This document shows positions 12,036-23,921 of a DNA stretch of 64,000 bases, piece by piece (position 1 is the stretch's first letter; each line of letters begins with the position of its first letter). The notes below the pieces were generated by a model. That model did not search any database. It had not been told where the DNA came from and saw nothing but the letters and a program-made list of their open reading frames with translations. The translations under genes and the position numbers were made by a program. The stretch covers positions 10,152,181-10,216,180 of the forward strand of contig JAZAYU010000006.1 of NCBI GenBank assembly GCA_038501625.1, read 5' to 3'. The stretch is from Corbicula japonica (lineage: Eukaryota; Mollusca; Bivalvia; Venerida; Cyrenidae).

Positions 12036-12110
12036 ATTCAAACCTTTGACTTATTTCATGGGTGAATAGTGCATATCCAGATCAGGATCTATACCGTTTA
12101 CTTTTTTATT
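12036..12110. repeat. Family A MITE fragment
   Basis: Short left part only: AACCTTTGACTTATTTCATG, then GATCAGGATCTATACCG. Confidence 0.55.
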
Positions 12111-12220
12111 GTACTCTCAAGCCAAACAGATGTTGTTGTGATTTTTATGCCGCCACAAAGTCATAGGGTAGGGAGCATTATAGAGTCAATGTTTTTCATC
12201 TGTCATTACATCATTACTCC

Positions 12221-12466
12221 TTAAACTATTACTCCATAGATGTGCTTTTATCACTTTGGTGAATACGATAGATCCAGATTATTTGACACATATGTGCCAT
12301 CTGATCAGGATCTACATAGTTTGGTTTGCTTTTAGATTCATAAGGTTATTTCTGACCAAGAATCAAGCAGTGTACTAGGTAAGACGTAACAGAGATGTGC
12401 TGGCTGATCTGGATCTACACTGTTCACATAATGCAATAAAACCCATATATATAAAGCATGAGTTAA
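12221..12466. repeat. Family A MITE, old copy
   Basis: TTAA at 12221 and 12463. Internal CTGATCAGGATCTACATAGT and GGCTGATCTGGATCTACACT are clear; ends are eroded (ACTATTACTCCATAGATG). Confidence 0.7.
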
Positions 12467-12638
12467 GGATGTGAGATGGTCTGTCTGAAAGTTTTTTTCC
12501 TGCATCCTAGAACCATATAAATTGGAGTAATGGCACTTTGATAATTATGGTATTTAATTTGTGTTGCAAACTTCCCATTTCATGTGATGGATTTCTTTGA
12601 AACTTGCGCAGATGATTAGGCAGGCTGTAAAGATGGTC

Positions 12639-12680
12639 TTAACCCTTTCTTGCATATAAATATACCCCTTTATTTTCTCT
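12639..12680. repeat. Family A left-end fragment
   Basis: TTAACCCTTTCTTGCATATA only; the rest is absent. Confidence 0.55.
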
Positions 12681-12952
12681 TTTTTTCACTTCAACAATCA
12701 AACCATATGCGGTAACTGAGACTATGAAATTCCAGGACTTAAAGGTAAGGATAACTGCGTGGTACCATGCAACAAAATTTTTTTAATGTCTTCAAAATCT
12801 GGGGTTTGGCTGTGTTACATAAACTACTAAAACCCAAAAGGTACAAAATTAAGCAGTTAGGAAAAAGCTTTCAAATGATTCTGTTCATTTGATTTTATAC
12901 TGATGATTTGCTGTTATCAGGACTATAAATTAAATATACATAATCAATTAAT

Positions 12953-13194
12953 TTAACCCTTTCCCCCATATGTATGTCATTATGGAGTGGGTCAACAGTG
13001 TAGATCCAGATCAGCCAGCACATTCATGCCATTTGATCAAGAACTGCACTTATCACTTTTTGATTTATTATGTTATTTTTTACCAAAATGTGACCAGTGC
13101 AGATCCTGATCAAATGGCACAGATATTCCAGCTGATCTGGATCTACACTGTGCGCACATGAGTAAAAACATGTGTCTGTGGAATGAAGGGATAA
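12953..13194. repeat. Family A two-hairpin MITE
   Basis: Left TTAA then CCCTTTCCCCCATATGTATG; right TGGAATGAAGGGATAA. Both hairpins recognisable. Confidence 0.85.
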
Positions 13195-13509
13195 GATTTA
13201 TATTAATAAATTGTAAAAAAAAGCTTACAAACATGGATCACTTATTTTTTTATTGTTATAATATTTACAACCCATAGAACACTCTTACATAAATTAAAAA
13301 ATACCTCTGTTTAGATGTTTTAAACACATCATACATGGATCCTGGATAAAACATCTAAAGTTATATTGCCTAGATAATTCTTGTACTAATAATAGATGGT
13401 TACATTTCACATTGACATCAAGGAAACAACCTTGTTATGCAGAAAAAAATTCTCTCTATTCAATGGAACGGAGGTAAAGCTGCAAACAGCATATTTGCAA
13501 ATTTTGTGG

Positions 13510-13760
13510 GTTATATAAATTGAACAAAATAGATAGAAAAAGACTTTGAAGGCCACTATCAACAAATATGAAAATATTGCATGCTTGGTTAGTTTGGTTT
13601 AATTGCTTTAATAAAAATACTGCCCACATTGCCAAGCCTACGGTACCAAATTTGATTGATCCCAAATGATTGTGTGTATATTACAATGAATATGGAACCT
13701 TCCATGCAATATTTTCATGAAATACAAATTCATGATTATGGTCCCAAGAGAAAGAAATGG
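13510..13760. repeat. Diverged intronic repeat, copy 1
   Basis: Colinear similarity to 22325-22650: shared pieces include AGACTTTGAAGGCCA, AAATATGAAAATATTGCA, TACTGCCCA, ATATGGAACCTTCCATGCAA then TATTTTCA, and TTATGGTCCCAAGA. It is either an ancient transposon or an old duplication; no coding frame was recognised. Confidence 0.55.
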
Positions 13761-14157
13761 ATTTATTATAAATTCTTATGTTCTGGTGGAAATCTCAGTG
13801 ATGATTAGGCAGGATGTGTAGATAGTTGTCAGGAAATGGTATTTACCTGCATCCATTGTAAATACAGTATTGCCAATTGTAATTTCCGAATACTTACATC
13901 TTGTGTTGAAATCATCTCATTTGCTCTTAGTTTTTTCAGTATAATGAATCCATGTTGGTCAAATTTCTTACTGAGTATGAATGATTTAGTACAAAGTTCA
14001 AAGCTCCTGTGACAAAACATGCAGAGTTTGGGGCATACATGTCTTTTATAATATTGCTGAAGTGTAAATTTCAAACCATACTGGACCCAATGTCAACTGA
14101 CTATAAGTACTTTCATGTATTGCTATGACAATTTATGCCATTTTGCTCTGATTTCAG

Positions 14158-14231
14158 GGAAAAAGAAGAAGACCTTGAGAAGAGGTTTGACCTGCTGAAT
14201 CGAGAACTGAGAGCCATGATGTCCATTGAGG
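14158..14231 (+). CDS. EHBP1: EHBP1 orthologue, internal exon, bMERB domain part 2
   Basis: Acceptor ctgatttcag, donor GTAAAT. The first base completes the split Leu from the previous exon; 24 codons follow, EKEEDLEKRFDLLNRELRAM then MSIE, and one base is left for a split Asp. The charged heptad pattern fits the central long helix of the bMERB fold, and LEKEEDLEKR-LLNRELRAM is the EHBP1 signature at this point. Frame and phase agree exactly with the exons at 4985 and 26600. No stop, frameshift or unusual splice site is seen. Confidence 0.9.
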
Positions 14232-14403
14232 GTAAATATACATGCTCAGTTGTTTCACAGTGCATTGTCATATTGTTTGATTCTTAGCCACCCTCCCAGC
14301 TAACATCATTTTGCAATTCCAAACATGGAAGATTGATCACCACTTTGGAAAGGAGGGACAGGGATGTAATAAGTGTGTGGTATTGACACTTTCTGCCTTG
14401 TAA

Positions 14404-14699
14404 ACATCCCTTTACTCCATATATACAGGTTTAAATGCATGTAGGACCTGTGTAGATCCAGATAAGCCTGCAAATATACCTAATTTGATCTGGATCTGCA
14501 CTGGTCATGTTTTGATCAGAAATTATCGAATCAGTATAAACATTGTTTGCTGCTTTTTAGAAGTGTTGTTTGCTTCTTTGTCAAAAATAACATCATGAAT
14601 AAAAAAAACAACAGTATAGATCCTTATCACTAATGGGCCACACTGATCTACACTGTTAGCACATGCAAAAATAGATGCATCTATGGAAAAAAAGGTTAT
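14404..14699. repeat. Family A MITE, old and expanded
   Basis: Left CCCTTTACTCCATATATACA, right CTATGGAAAAAAAGG then TTAT. Internal GATCTGGATCTGCACTGGTC is clear, and a duplicated middle (TTTGCTGCTTTTTAGAAG, TTTGCTTCTTTGTCAAA) makes it longer than typical. Confidence 0.7.
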
Positions 14700-16014
14700 G
14701 TACATTTTGGTTGTCTTAGCCAGGTCCACATCCTATACATACAGAATATACATACTAGCATGACCTTATAATGTTTAGATTTATCTTCAGGAAATTTACA
14801 ATATACCTTATTCCAAAACAAGCCATTAAAGTTAATAAAAAACCCATTACAAATCATTACCCTTTTTTTCCACCTATCATTTCTTCTCATAAAAAGCTTA
14901 GAGTAATTAATTATTCCAAAGGTTCACCTCAAAGCAGCTTACATTTTAATTAAGTCAAAAAGACTTTTCATTAAGCTATTTATCAGATGAATGGATCCTC
15001 TACCAGTTTTGTAATATCTCATTTTTTACCCAATCTTTGCTGTAATTAGTTCTACCATAAAACAAGTCTGAGTTGCATGGGTGATTTGAATGATTTCAAA
15101 TTATTAGTGATTTAGTGGCCAGTTTGCGGAGAAATAGCAAAATTAGAAATCTTATCTGGGTATTGCAGGTGCATGTTCAATTGTGTCCCCAGGGCCATTG
15201 CATGTTAACAGAACATAAATTTCTGTTTTAATTTTTAAGTAATTAGATGATTACCTTGTAGCAAATAGGGTTTTATAAAGGAAAGAATATGGTAATTAAA
15301 TTGTGTGACAGTATTGTTACATTGTCATAAAAGATAGTGATGTTGCTTAATTCTGTTAGTGACAACATAAAATGAAATTTTAAGAATAGGTTAATGTTGT
15401 TTGTTAATGAGCATTTACAAACTTTAATTGGTTTAGAATGGCTCAGCATTGCAACCAATTTAATACACTGAATGCTTTTTAGTCAATAAATTCAGCTTAT
15501 AAATTTTGAAAAATAAATCTATGAATATTGTATGGTCAAAACATAAATAAAACATAAAAAGTAAAAAAAAAAAGAATTTACAATTTGGGTAATTAATGGA
15601 GAATTGCATTAATTTATGAACATAACAAAAGAAATTGCACACAAAATTTCTATAAAAACATATTTTTTCCAGGTTTAACTCACTGATGGTTATATTAAGA
15701 AATAATAAAAAAGGAATGGACATGCAGTGACTCTTTGATCTTTTTGTACGGTTCTCCTTGACAATACTGCTGTTTTAGGAGACAGAAACTGGCTACATCT
15801 GGAGAGTGATTGTTGTCATTTATCTGTGAGTTCAGCCTTTCAGACTCAGTGCACCGCTGATTAGTTTTCTTCTAATGTCAAAGAAGACATGCTACCTGTG
15901 TACCGTTAGAGCCCTTTGTTCTGTATAATTAGATAAAAGGTGAATCATTTAGCATTAAGGCTCAGTTAAAGGTTTTCATTGGTTTTCCTTCTCTCACATG
16001 CAAATTTTGATGCT

Positions 16015-16105
16015 TTAACCCTTTATTTCATAAATTTTTTACAGGTTTTATCACTTTGGAAACCAGTTTAGATCTCGATCAGATATAACAGTTATAATAT
16101 AGATT
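16015..16105. repeat. Family A MITE fragment
   Basis: TTAACCCTTTATTTCATAAA, then ACCAGTTTAGATCTCGATCA; the right half is lost. Confidence 0.6.
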
Positions 16106-16374
16106 TCGTGTTTTACAAGATTTTCATATTTTATTTAAAAATGGACATTTATTATCAAAGTATGACTTAATGAGTATAGATTGTTGTGCTGGCTTATTTG
16201 GAGTGCTTCTGAAATGATTATTAATAAAACGATGCCCGCAAAATCAAGTGAGGATTTAAGACTGTTATCACTTGACTTTAATAAAAAATGTTATAAAGTT
16301 ACAATAAATTAAAATTGCAAACATTAATTTCTGACATCTTTGCATTAGTCAAATATTGTATATATAGATATGCA

Positions 16375-16596
16375 TTAACTCTTTCATCCTTTAGACGCAA
16401 CTTTATTGTATGGGCGAACATTTTAGATCCAGATCAGCCTGCACATCCGTGTTCTCTGATTAGGATCTAAACTGTTCGCTTTTTTATTTGTTGGGTTATT
16501 TCTGATCAAAATGCAGATCAGATTGTGATGGCTGATCTGGATCAACACTGGTGGCACATGCGTAAAAATGCGTATATATATGGAGGAAAGGGTTAA
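16375..16596. repeat. Family A two-hairpin MITE, TTAA flanks
   Basis: TTAA both sides; CTCTTTCATCCTTTAGACGC at left, TATATATGGAGGAAAGGG at right. The second hairpin has a small deletion. Confidence 0.88.
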
Positions 16597-17791
16597 CAAA
16601 AAAAATTCTTGTCTATGCCATTTCTACAACAGCCCATTATTATACTGATAGTCAAAATTAAATAAGACTAAGTAAACTACAATGCTTTATTATATCATTA
16701 AAAATAATTTTTATTTCATTCAGTATTTAAGATCATCCAATTATAACTAAAAAAGTATAGAATAAGAAAAAAAAATTGATATACTGTGCTGTTATTGGAA
16801 AACAAGTTATATTTTTTAATTGGCCTGATCAATTGAAGACTGGAAACATGTTTAAATCCCCTATAATTGTTGGATCTAGGAACTGGAAAATTTTAATTGC
16901 GACCATATGGTCAGTACACAGTCTGCTTGAATGAATGGTCAGAGATCTACTCATGCATGTTACCTCACCAGCTGGTCATCTTGGTGGACATTCTGTGAAA
17001 GGTGTTGTTGTTGTTGATTGAAAAAATCTGTGAACATTATTCATACCTTCTTATCAGTCTGTCGTATGAGTAAACTGGGTTTTCACAGGTAGAAAATGTG
17101 ATATTTAACCCAAAATAAGAATCGGGAATTTACAACATTTTGCTGAACAAGTATGCAATGAAAAGTTATTCAAGGAATCCATGTTTAAAATTTAAAAAAA
17201 GTTCTACCCAAAAAAGTTAACTAAATTTATGTAATATTTATCATTAATTGTTGTTGTTCTTTTTTATGCTACTTACAGATGTTGTTTAAATGTTGTTTTT
17301 TTTTCATGAATAAAATGTATCACTGTTTATGAACGAAAGACTGATCAGATATTAATGAAAAAGATTAATACCCTTTTAAATGCACTGATGTAAAGAAACT
17401 GAAAAGAAACAACATTGTAGGATATCTGTTCAGATATCTTAAATTTATTCTGGCAGCAATGAATTACTTTTCAACTCAATCAGTCATTGACACAAAATAC
17501 CTGCATCAGAGTTTTAACAGACTCTGAAATAATGTGGGACCACAGAGACCACATGCTGTCCCTGTTTTACCTTGTTGCATTGACAGATCTTGCTGTAACT
17601 TGATACATACCTGGTGGTCGTCGTTGTGGAATGTCGTGTGCCACTTGTCAACGTCTGCTCTGTTATGTGCACCACGACACATGCACCAACTGGTGGCATT
17701 TTGTCAACAAGTTTTATGCTGAAACTGATCCCTGCATTGTTAAAAGAAAACACCTTCAGAAGAAAATATTGTGTGAAAGAGATCTTTTTCT

Positions 17792-17913
17792 GGGCCTAAG
17801 ATCATAAACTTGAGATTGGAGACCAGTCTGAAATCTCATAGACTTTTCATTTCAGCCATTCAAATGCTTGAGATTTGAAACTAGTCTGCAATTTTAGTTT
17901 CATGATCTTGGGT
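17792..17913. repeat. Family P palindromic MITE
   Basis: GGGCCTAAGATCATAAACTT at left, TAGTTTCATGATCTTGGG at right, with GAGACCAGTCTGAAATCTCA in the arm. Complete but diverged. Confidence 0.8.
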
Positions 17914-18198
17914 AATGCATTGTTGAAAGTAAAGACCTTGGGGAAATAAAAAAACAATGTGTGAAGAGATAATTATTTGGAAATTTTAACAGTTTTTGCA
18001 ATGTTTCAGAAACAAATGGCAACACCTTAATTTTGCCATAATATTTTTTAACTTAGTTCAGGATTTTGTAAAGTTTTTTTTTTATTCATATTAAATATTA
18101 CTCAAGAACTTGTGGATGAAAAAATTTCATCGCCGAGTCCAACTGCCTAGTTATTTTGGAATATTTTTTTGTAAACTCATGGCCATATCATATCATTA

Positions 18199-19350
18199 TA
18201 CCCCCACAAACGAAGTTTGATGGGGTATATAGGAGTGAGCTTGTCTGTCGGTCTGTTGGTCGGTCTGTCGGATTATTCGTTTCCGGATGATAACTCATGA
18301 AAGGCTTGACAGAATTAAATAATTTTTGGTACACAGGTATATCGTCATTAGATACAGGTCAAGTTCGATTTTGGGGCTGGTGAGGTCAATGTCAAGGTCA
18401 CTGTTACTAAAACTAGAAAAATGCTTTCCAGACGATAACTCTTGAAAGGCATCAACTATTTTAAAAATGTTTGGTACACAGGTGTAACATCACATGATAA
18501 AGGTCAAGTTCGAATTTGGGGCTGGTGGGGTCAATGTCAAGGTCAGTATTACTAAAAATAGAAAAATGGTTTCCGGATGATAAGTCATGAAACACTTCAC
18601 AGATTAAATCCTTTTTTGGTAAATAGATGTAACATCAGAAGATACAGGTCGAGTTCGACTTTGGGGCCTGTGGGGTCAATGTCAAGGTCACTGTTACTTA
18701 AAATAGAAAAATTGTTTCTGGACGATATCTCATGAAATACTTCATAGATTTAATTATTTTTTGGGACACAGATGTAACATAACAGGATACAGGTTAGGTT
18801 TGACTTTGGGTCCTGTGGGTTCAGTGTCAAGGTCACTGTTATATAAACTTCAAAATTTCATATCCACTCAGTAACTATAGCTTGGAATGAGATTCTTAAA
18901 TGAAATTTGGTGTATTGGTGATTTTTGTGAAGATGACTTTTGGGATTCAAAGTAAGGCTTGTGGGGTCAAGGTCACTATTACTAAAAATAGGAAAAAAAC
19001 TGTATATACTCAATAACTTTGGTTCGGAATGAGATATTGTGATGAAAATTGCTATATAGGTAGTGTCTGTGAAGACGAAACTTGGTATTGAAATTGGGCC
19101 TGATGGTGTCAAGGTCACTGTTCACTGTTACTAAAAATAGAAAAAATGGTTTCTGGATGATTTCTCATGAAAAGCTTCACATATATAAACAATTGTTTGG
19201 CACACAGTTGTTTGATAAAAGTTAAGTAAAGGTCACTGTTACTAACATATTCAAATCGTTTCTGCTCAATAAATTTAGAAGGAATGAGATATTGTGATGA
19301 AACTTGCTGTATATGTGGCTACTGTGAAGACGACACTTTGGATTGAAATT
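18199..19350. mobile_element. Tandem-core (pearl/Helentron-like) element 2
   Basis: One end carries the hairpin CCCCCACAAAC-GAA-GTTTGATGGGG (18201-18225), then GGTATATAGGAGTGAGCTTG and a TCTGTCGGTC run. The core has units of about 145 bases at about 18280, 18424, 18568 and 18712 (motif TTTCCGGATGATAACTCATG-AAAGGC and GGTCAATGTCAAGGTCACTG), followed by a second unit type with CTCAATAACTTTGG-GGAATGAG. Read on the minus strand, a hairpin close to the 3' end is Helitron/Helentron-like; this class call is inference. No protein is encoded. Confidence 0.7.
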
Positions 19351-19453
19351 GGGGCACATTATGCCATTGATTCGAAGCATTCCCAGTTCAAGTATCAAGC
19401 ACACATGTGGGGGTATTTAATCACTTTCACTGATAATTCTAGTTGTTTTTGTT

Positions 19454-19645
19454 ATAACCCTCTCCTCCATAGATACACCTTGATTGCAAGGGCCAACAGT
19501 TTAGAGCCAGATCAGCTGGCACACCCATGCCTTTTGATCAGGATCTAAACTTTTGCTTTTTGATTTGTTAGATTATTTCTGACCAAATTTTCCAGTGCAG
19601 ATCCCGATCAGTGTTAACATGCGTATATATGGAGGAAAGGGATAA
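19454..19645. repeat. Family A MITE with ATAA duplication
   Basis: Flanked by direct ATAA at 19454-19457 and 19642-19645; ends CCCTCTCCTCCATAGATACA and TATATGGAGGAAAGGG. The second hairpin is partly deleted. Confidence 0.88.
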
Positions 19646-20339
19646 TTATAGTCTGTGGTCACACACTTTATCACAAACATAATCAATACAGAGTTGTAAA
19701 ACTGTTGCAACAAATCTACATGCTACATTTAAAACAACATGTTTTATCGCAGATTGTCGAAAGTTTTCTCCAAAAATCAAAGGCTATGACTGAAGTACAC
19801 ACAGTAATGGAGGGGGATTAGTGTAAAATTATGCAAACATATTCTGAAAGTAACATATGGATGGAAACTTACTTCCATAAATAAGGAGGTTTTATGGCCT
19901 GTCTCGTGATTGTTATAGAGAAATAAATTCACAGCTGCAAAAGAAATGAAATTTATATACCCCACCCATGTATTTTATTTGTTGCAGTGATATTGCTTGA
20001 ATTTTGGGGCTTTGATTTCTATATGATTTGCATGTTTACCACATAAAACTAATGATGTGCACCATTTTCCTACCAACTTGCACTTTTATAATAATGATGG
20101 TGTTTTATTGTCATTTGGAAGAGTTAAGATTTTACTGCTTTATTTCAAGGTATAAATTTCCACAAATTTTCTCTTGTAGATAATACATTGAAAAATATCA
20201 TATATGTCACCAGATTAAGTCAATTAATAGAAATCTCAATGGATTGATGTTTAAAAAAATCCTAAGGAACTGCTAGAACAACAAAAGTCTAAAATTTATA
20301 TCATCTCTAAATTTGTTTTTCATAACTGAAATAAAAAGA

Positions 20340-20380
20340 AAATATATAAAGAGGATATTGGGGGAGGGGGGGGGATATCA
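20340..20380. repeat. G-run low-complexity tract
   Basis: GGGGGAGGGGGGGGGATATC lies in AT-rich intron; simple purine/G run with no other structure seen. Confidence 0.7.
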
Positions 20381-20464
20381 ATTTTATTTCATGAATGCAC
20401 ACCAGAAACTGATATTTTGACGAGTTGCTTAGCCACAAGTGAAAATATAAGTTTTTGTTGTTCC

Positions 20465-20733
20465 TCTCTGCTGTCCAATCTACATTGTTCACTTTTAGAT
20501 TTATTAGGTTATTTCTGACCAAACAGTACAGATCCTGAACAGATAGCACTGATGTGCAAACTCTGAGCTGATCTGGATCTAAACTTAACCTTTAGATTCA
20601 CAAGGTTATTTCTGACAAAGACTTTAGCAAACAGTGTAGATCCTATTAGACAATCAGACAGCACAGATGTGCCGGCTTAACTGGATCTACACTTTTCACC
20701 CAATAAAGTCTTTTCTATGGCATAAGAGGTTAA
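20465..20733. repeat. Family A MITE, rearranged composite
   Basis: Contains two copies of the middle segment (AGGTTATTTCTGACCAAACA and AGGTTATTTCTGACAAAG) and two GATCTGGATCTAAACT/GGATCTACACTTTTCACC ends, closing at TTAA 20730. The left terminus is missing. Confidence 0.7.
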
Positions 20734-20749
20734 CTATAAAAAAAGTAAC

Positions 20750-20996
20750 TTATCCCTTTCTTCCATAGATACACCTTTATTGCATGGGCGAACAGTTAAG
20801 ATCCAGATCAGCTGGCACATTCTTGGCATCTGATCAGGATTTAAACTGTTCGTATTTTTAATTCTTTAGGTTATTTCTGACGAAAATGTGACCTGTGCAG
20901 ATCCTGATCAGGCGGCACAGATGTGCCGGCTGATCTGGATCTACACTGGTCGCACATGCGTAAAAAATTTGTATATATATAGGAGGAAAGGGTTCA
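20750..20996. repeat. Family A two-hairpin MITE
   Basis: TTAT then CCCTTTCTTCCATAGATACA; right end TATAGGAGGAAAGGG then TTCA. Both hairpins well kept. Confidence 0.88.
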
Positions 20997-21310
20997 CAGT
21001 GAAATTAATGTTGCGAAAATGAATAATCATCATAATGGGAATCATTATGGGAACTCGTTAAATAAAGTATTGTAGCGGACATAATGACCATGCTTGATTT
21101 CACAGACTTGTAACATGTGGACTGTTGCTGTAACATAGATTACCTGGGTAGAGTGACAGCATTTCACATGATTTCATCACAGTTTCTCATCAATATTTTA
21201 TGTCTAGCGATTTTGTAACTCTGATTTACGTTTTTGAATTTATAGATTTTTATATCAATTTAGTCACATCGCTGGGACGATCAATTAAATATTCTATTTG
21301 GTAATTGTTT

Positions 21311-21350
21311 TAACAAAGCTTTTTTGAATCTAACAAAGCTTTTTTGAACT
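21311..21350. repeat. 20-bp tandem duplication
   Basis: Two adjacent copies of TAACAAAGCTTTTTTGAATC, differing only near the final bases. Confidence 0.85.
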
Positions 21351-21650
21351 CTGTATAATAAGAAAAATATTTATTAGCTGAAATAATATTTTTATAGGAA
21401 CTCTCCCTAGCCCTGGCATCGATGTCTGTTAAAAGTGATGTCCATAACTTAAAAATTATTTAAGAAACAGCTTGAACCGTGGAATATTTATTCACTATCA
21501 CAAAAAAGGTTCCACCAGCATGAAATTCATCTTCAAGAACCTAATACTCTTCCAAAAATATTTTTGACTGAGATTTTTTCTCTTCATACCTAAGTGATTA
21601 AAAACAATCAAGTGATTTATTTTATAGATTTTGAAATTGTTCAATGTCAT

Positions 21651-22248
21651 AAAGGGGTAGATTCACGAAGGCTCAAAATTGGCCTAAAATTATCTCAAAT
21701 TTTCAAATTGCATTTACATCACTGAATGTGTGCTTTTTATAATCTATAATGGTTGTTTTCTTGAAAAGATATAAAGTGAAGATGAACCCATAAACCAAAA
21801 TATAAAAATTAAGTATGTCATATATGTCTGAAATTTGAAAATGTTAGCCAAAATGCAATTTTTTGTTAAATTTTCATCATATTTTGGTGATTTTCATATT
21901 GGGCACAGGCTTCGACCAAACTAATTTAAAGAATTTTCTTTGTATAAATGTGTGCTTATTTTATGGTCAAAATTTGATTTTGGTCGAGAAGTGTGTTCTC
22001 TTATCGAAATCCTGTAAAATCTGTTGTGAAAATGGACAAAAATATGAATTTTTGCACATTTTCCTCATTTTTAGCAATTTTGATGGTCCCTTGTCAAACA
22101 CCTTTAGCAGTAATCAATATAAAATTTTTAGATATGAAAAGTATAACTATTTATGTATTCAATGGCATTAAAATTTAAGATATGTAACAAAATTTAAAAT
22201 TTTACATATTTTTAGGCCAATATTAAGCCTTTGTGAACCTACTCCTTT
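21651..22248. mobile_element. DNA transposon-like element of about 600 bp with 40-bp inverted ends
   Basis: Left end AAAGGGGTAGATTCACGAAG then GCTCAAAATTGGCCTAAAA; the right end read backwards is AAAGGAGTAGGTTCACAAAG then GCTTAATATTGGCCTAAAAA. Roughly 85-90 percent match by eye. The AT-rich interior includes open frames of up to 102 codons (21863-22171) with no recognised motif. The target duplication is unclear, so the superfamily is unassigned. Confidence 0.75.
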
Positions 22249-22324
22249 CTAAAAATTAAAAAATGTTGTTTTTGGCTACTTGAGATTTTTGAGTAGGAAT
22301 AATTCTGTTCAATTGTAGTATTCT

Positions 22325-22650
22325 ATGAAGAAATAATATTGATATAAAAATAGATGAAAAGGGAACTTTGAAAGCCATCGAACACGACAAATATAAAAAT
22401 ATTGCAGGTTTGCTTTGATTGAGCCTGTTCATGGGCAGTAATATGCAAACAGTAATGAAAATGCATATTACTGCCCAAGCCGCCTAGCCCCGGGTTGAGC
22501 GCAACTCAATATTTACACCAATAAACAGTACAATTTTGACCATCCTGATCAATGGTGTGCATATGGAGGAGGACATGGAACCTTCAATACGGTATTTTCA
22601 GATTAATACCATTCCATGTTCAGCGGCTTATGGTCCCCAGATAAAAGAAT
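22325..22650. repeat. Diverged intronic repeat, copy 2
   Basis: Partner of 13510-13760 (AACTTTGAAAGCCA, AAATATAAAAATATTGCA, ATTACTGCCCAAGCC, CATGGAACCTTCAATACGGT then ATTTTCAG, TTATGGTCCCCAGA). This copy has an extra local inverted repeat, CAGTAATATGCA against TGCATATTACTG at 22437-22475. Confidence 0.55.
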
Positions 22651-23921
22651 GGGTTTGCCCTAAACCAGAAAGCAATGTTTGCCAAGGTTTGAATTTTCAC
22701 ATTTACCTCAGAACAAAATGCACAGAAAAAAGCATGTTATTTTCAAAACTATAATTTCAAAAAATTCTATTGTTAATATTTCTTAAGTACATTGAAACAC
22801 TCATATTTTATAAATTTCTAACAAATTTTCTAATTGTAACAGAAATCTGTGTCTGTATTCCCCTTTTGAAATTTAAATATATTTGGAATTAAGGTATCGA
22901 TGGATTTACTTTATAGATTTTAATGGGATTTGAACATTAGCAATCAGAAAAACAAATTCTCAGCCGTCTCACTATTCCAGACTGCAGCAGAAAATTGACT
23001 GCGGGGAACAATTTTGGTCATTTCCAGTTCACCAGACACATTTGGTGACAGTATAATACCTACTAATTACAGCAGGATCTCTTCTGACAAACTCCAGTGT
23101 TATATTACATCTTCTAAAACTTGTCCTGACTAAAAAACCCTTTCTATTATTTGTTTCTTTTAACCAAATCCTTCCCAAGTACCGTAATCTTCTTAGTTTA
23201 GACACATTTTCAATCAGCCAGTTCGGAGAAAATTAGGAATTGATTTACTAAGCCGTAACATCAATTAATTTCATTTTTCGTGATTCTGTGTGGTGTCCAT
23301 ATTTCTGTCAACTTTGTGTCAATGGATTTCTTGGGCTGAAAATGTTGGTAGAACTTCCACAGTAATTGATGACCTTCTGAACAGATTTCTGACTTTACCA
23401 GTCTTCCCTAAATTTATGTTGACTTTGGAATTTTGGATGGTCATGTTTGGAATCCATAGAATTTAGAATGAAACTTTTGGGGGTTTATCGCCAAATTATT
23501 TTATTATACCAATTATTTGTTTTATTATCAGTAACTGTCAACATGTTATTTATGAAAGTTACCAGTATTTAATGTGAAAACCAATGTTTACGTTACTTTA
23601 GTATCATTTATATTTTCACGGTGGAGTCGTTAATGACATTTTTTGCAAAGGATCATTTTGTGCAACTGTAATATTCTTTAACATTCTTTAAACATGATAA
23701 ACGTTTGCTGGAGTTTGAATTCTCACTTTTGCCACAGTACGAAATTTGCCGAAATTAAACACGCATAAAATAACCTATCACCAAAGTTGCATGATTGTGG
23801 GCAGTTGTTAGTCTCATCCATGTTTGGGGAAGGTAGTCTTTTTCATGTCAATCTAAATGCACAGGTTATCTTCGTGAGGGAAAATTTGGCTTCAGATTTC
23901 TGAGTGATTTTTATATTCATA

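Larger units (their letters stand above)
5085..14157 (+). other. EHBP1 intron of 9.1 kb
   Basis: Donor GTAAGT, acceptor TTTCAG. Contains family A copies listed separately. The stretch 5813-9489 is AT-rich and largely unique; the only structure noted is a perfect 7-base inverted repeat GGTCAAC/GTTGACC at 6340-6358. Positions 10303-10348 are an exact 23-base duplication. Confidence 0.85.

Noticed and set aside
17514..17799. Overlapping open frames on both strands in a less AT-rich patch
   Set aside because: No convincing acceptor/donor pair and no domain; bMERB continuity shows no exon is needed here.
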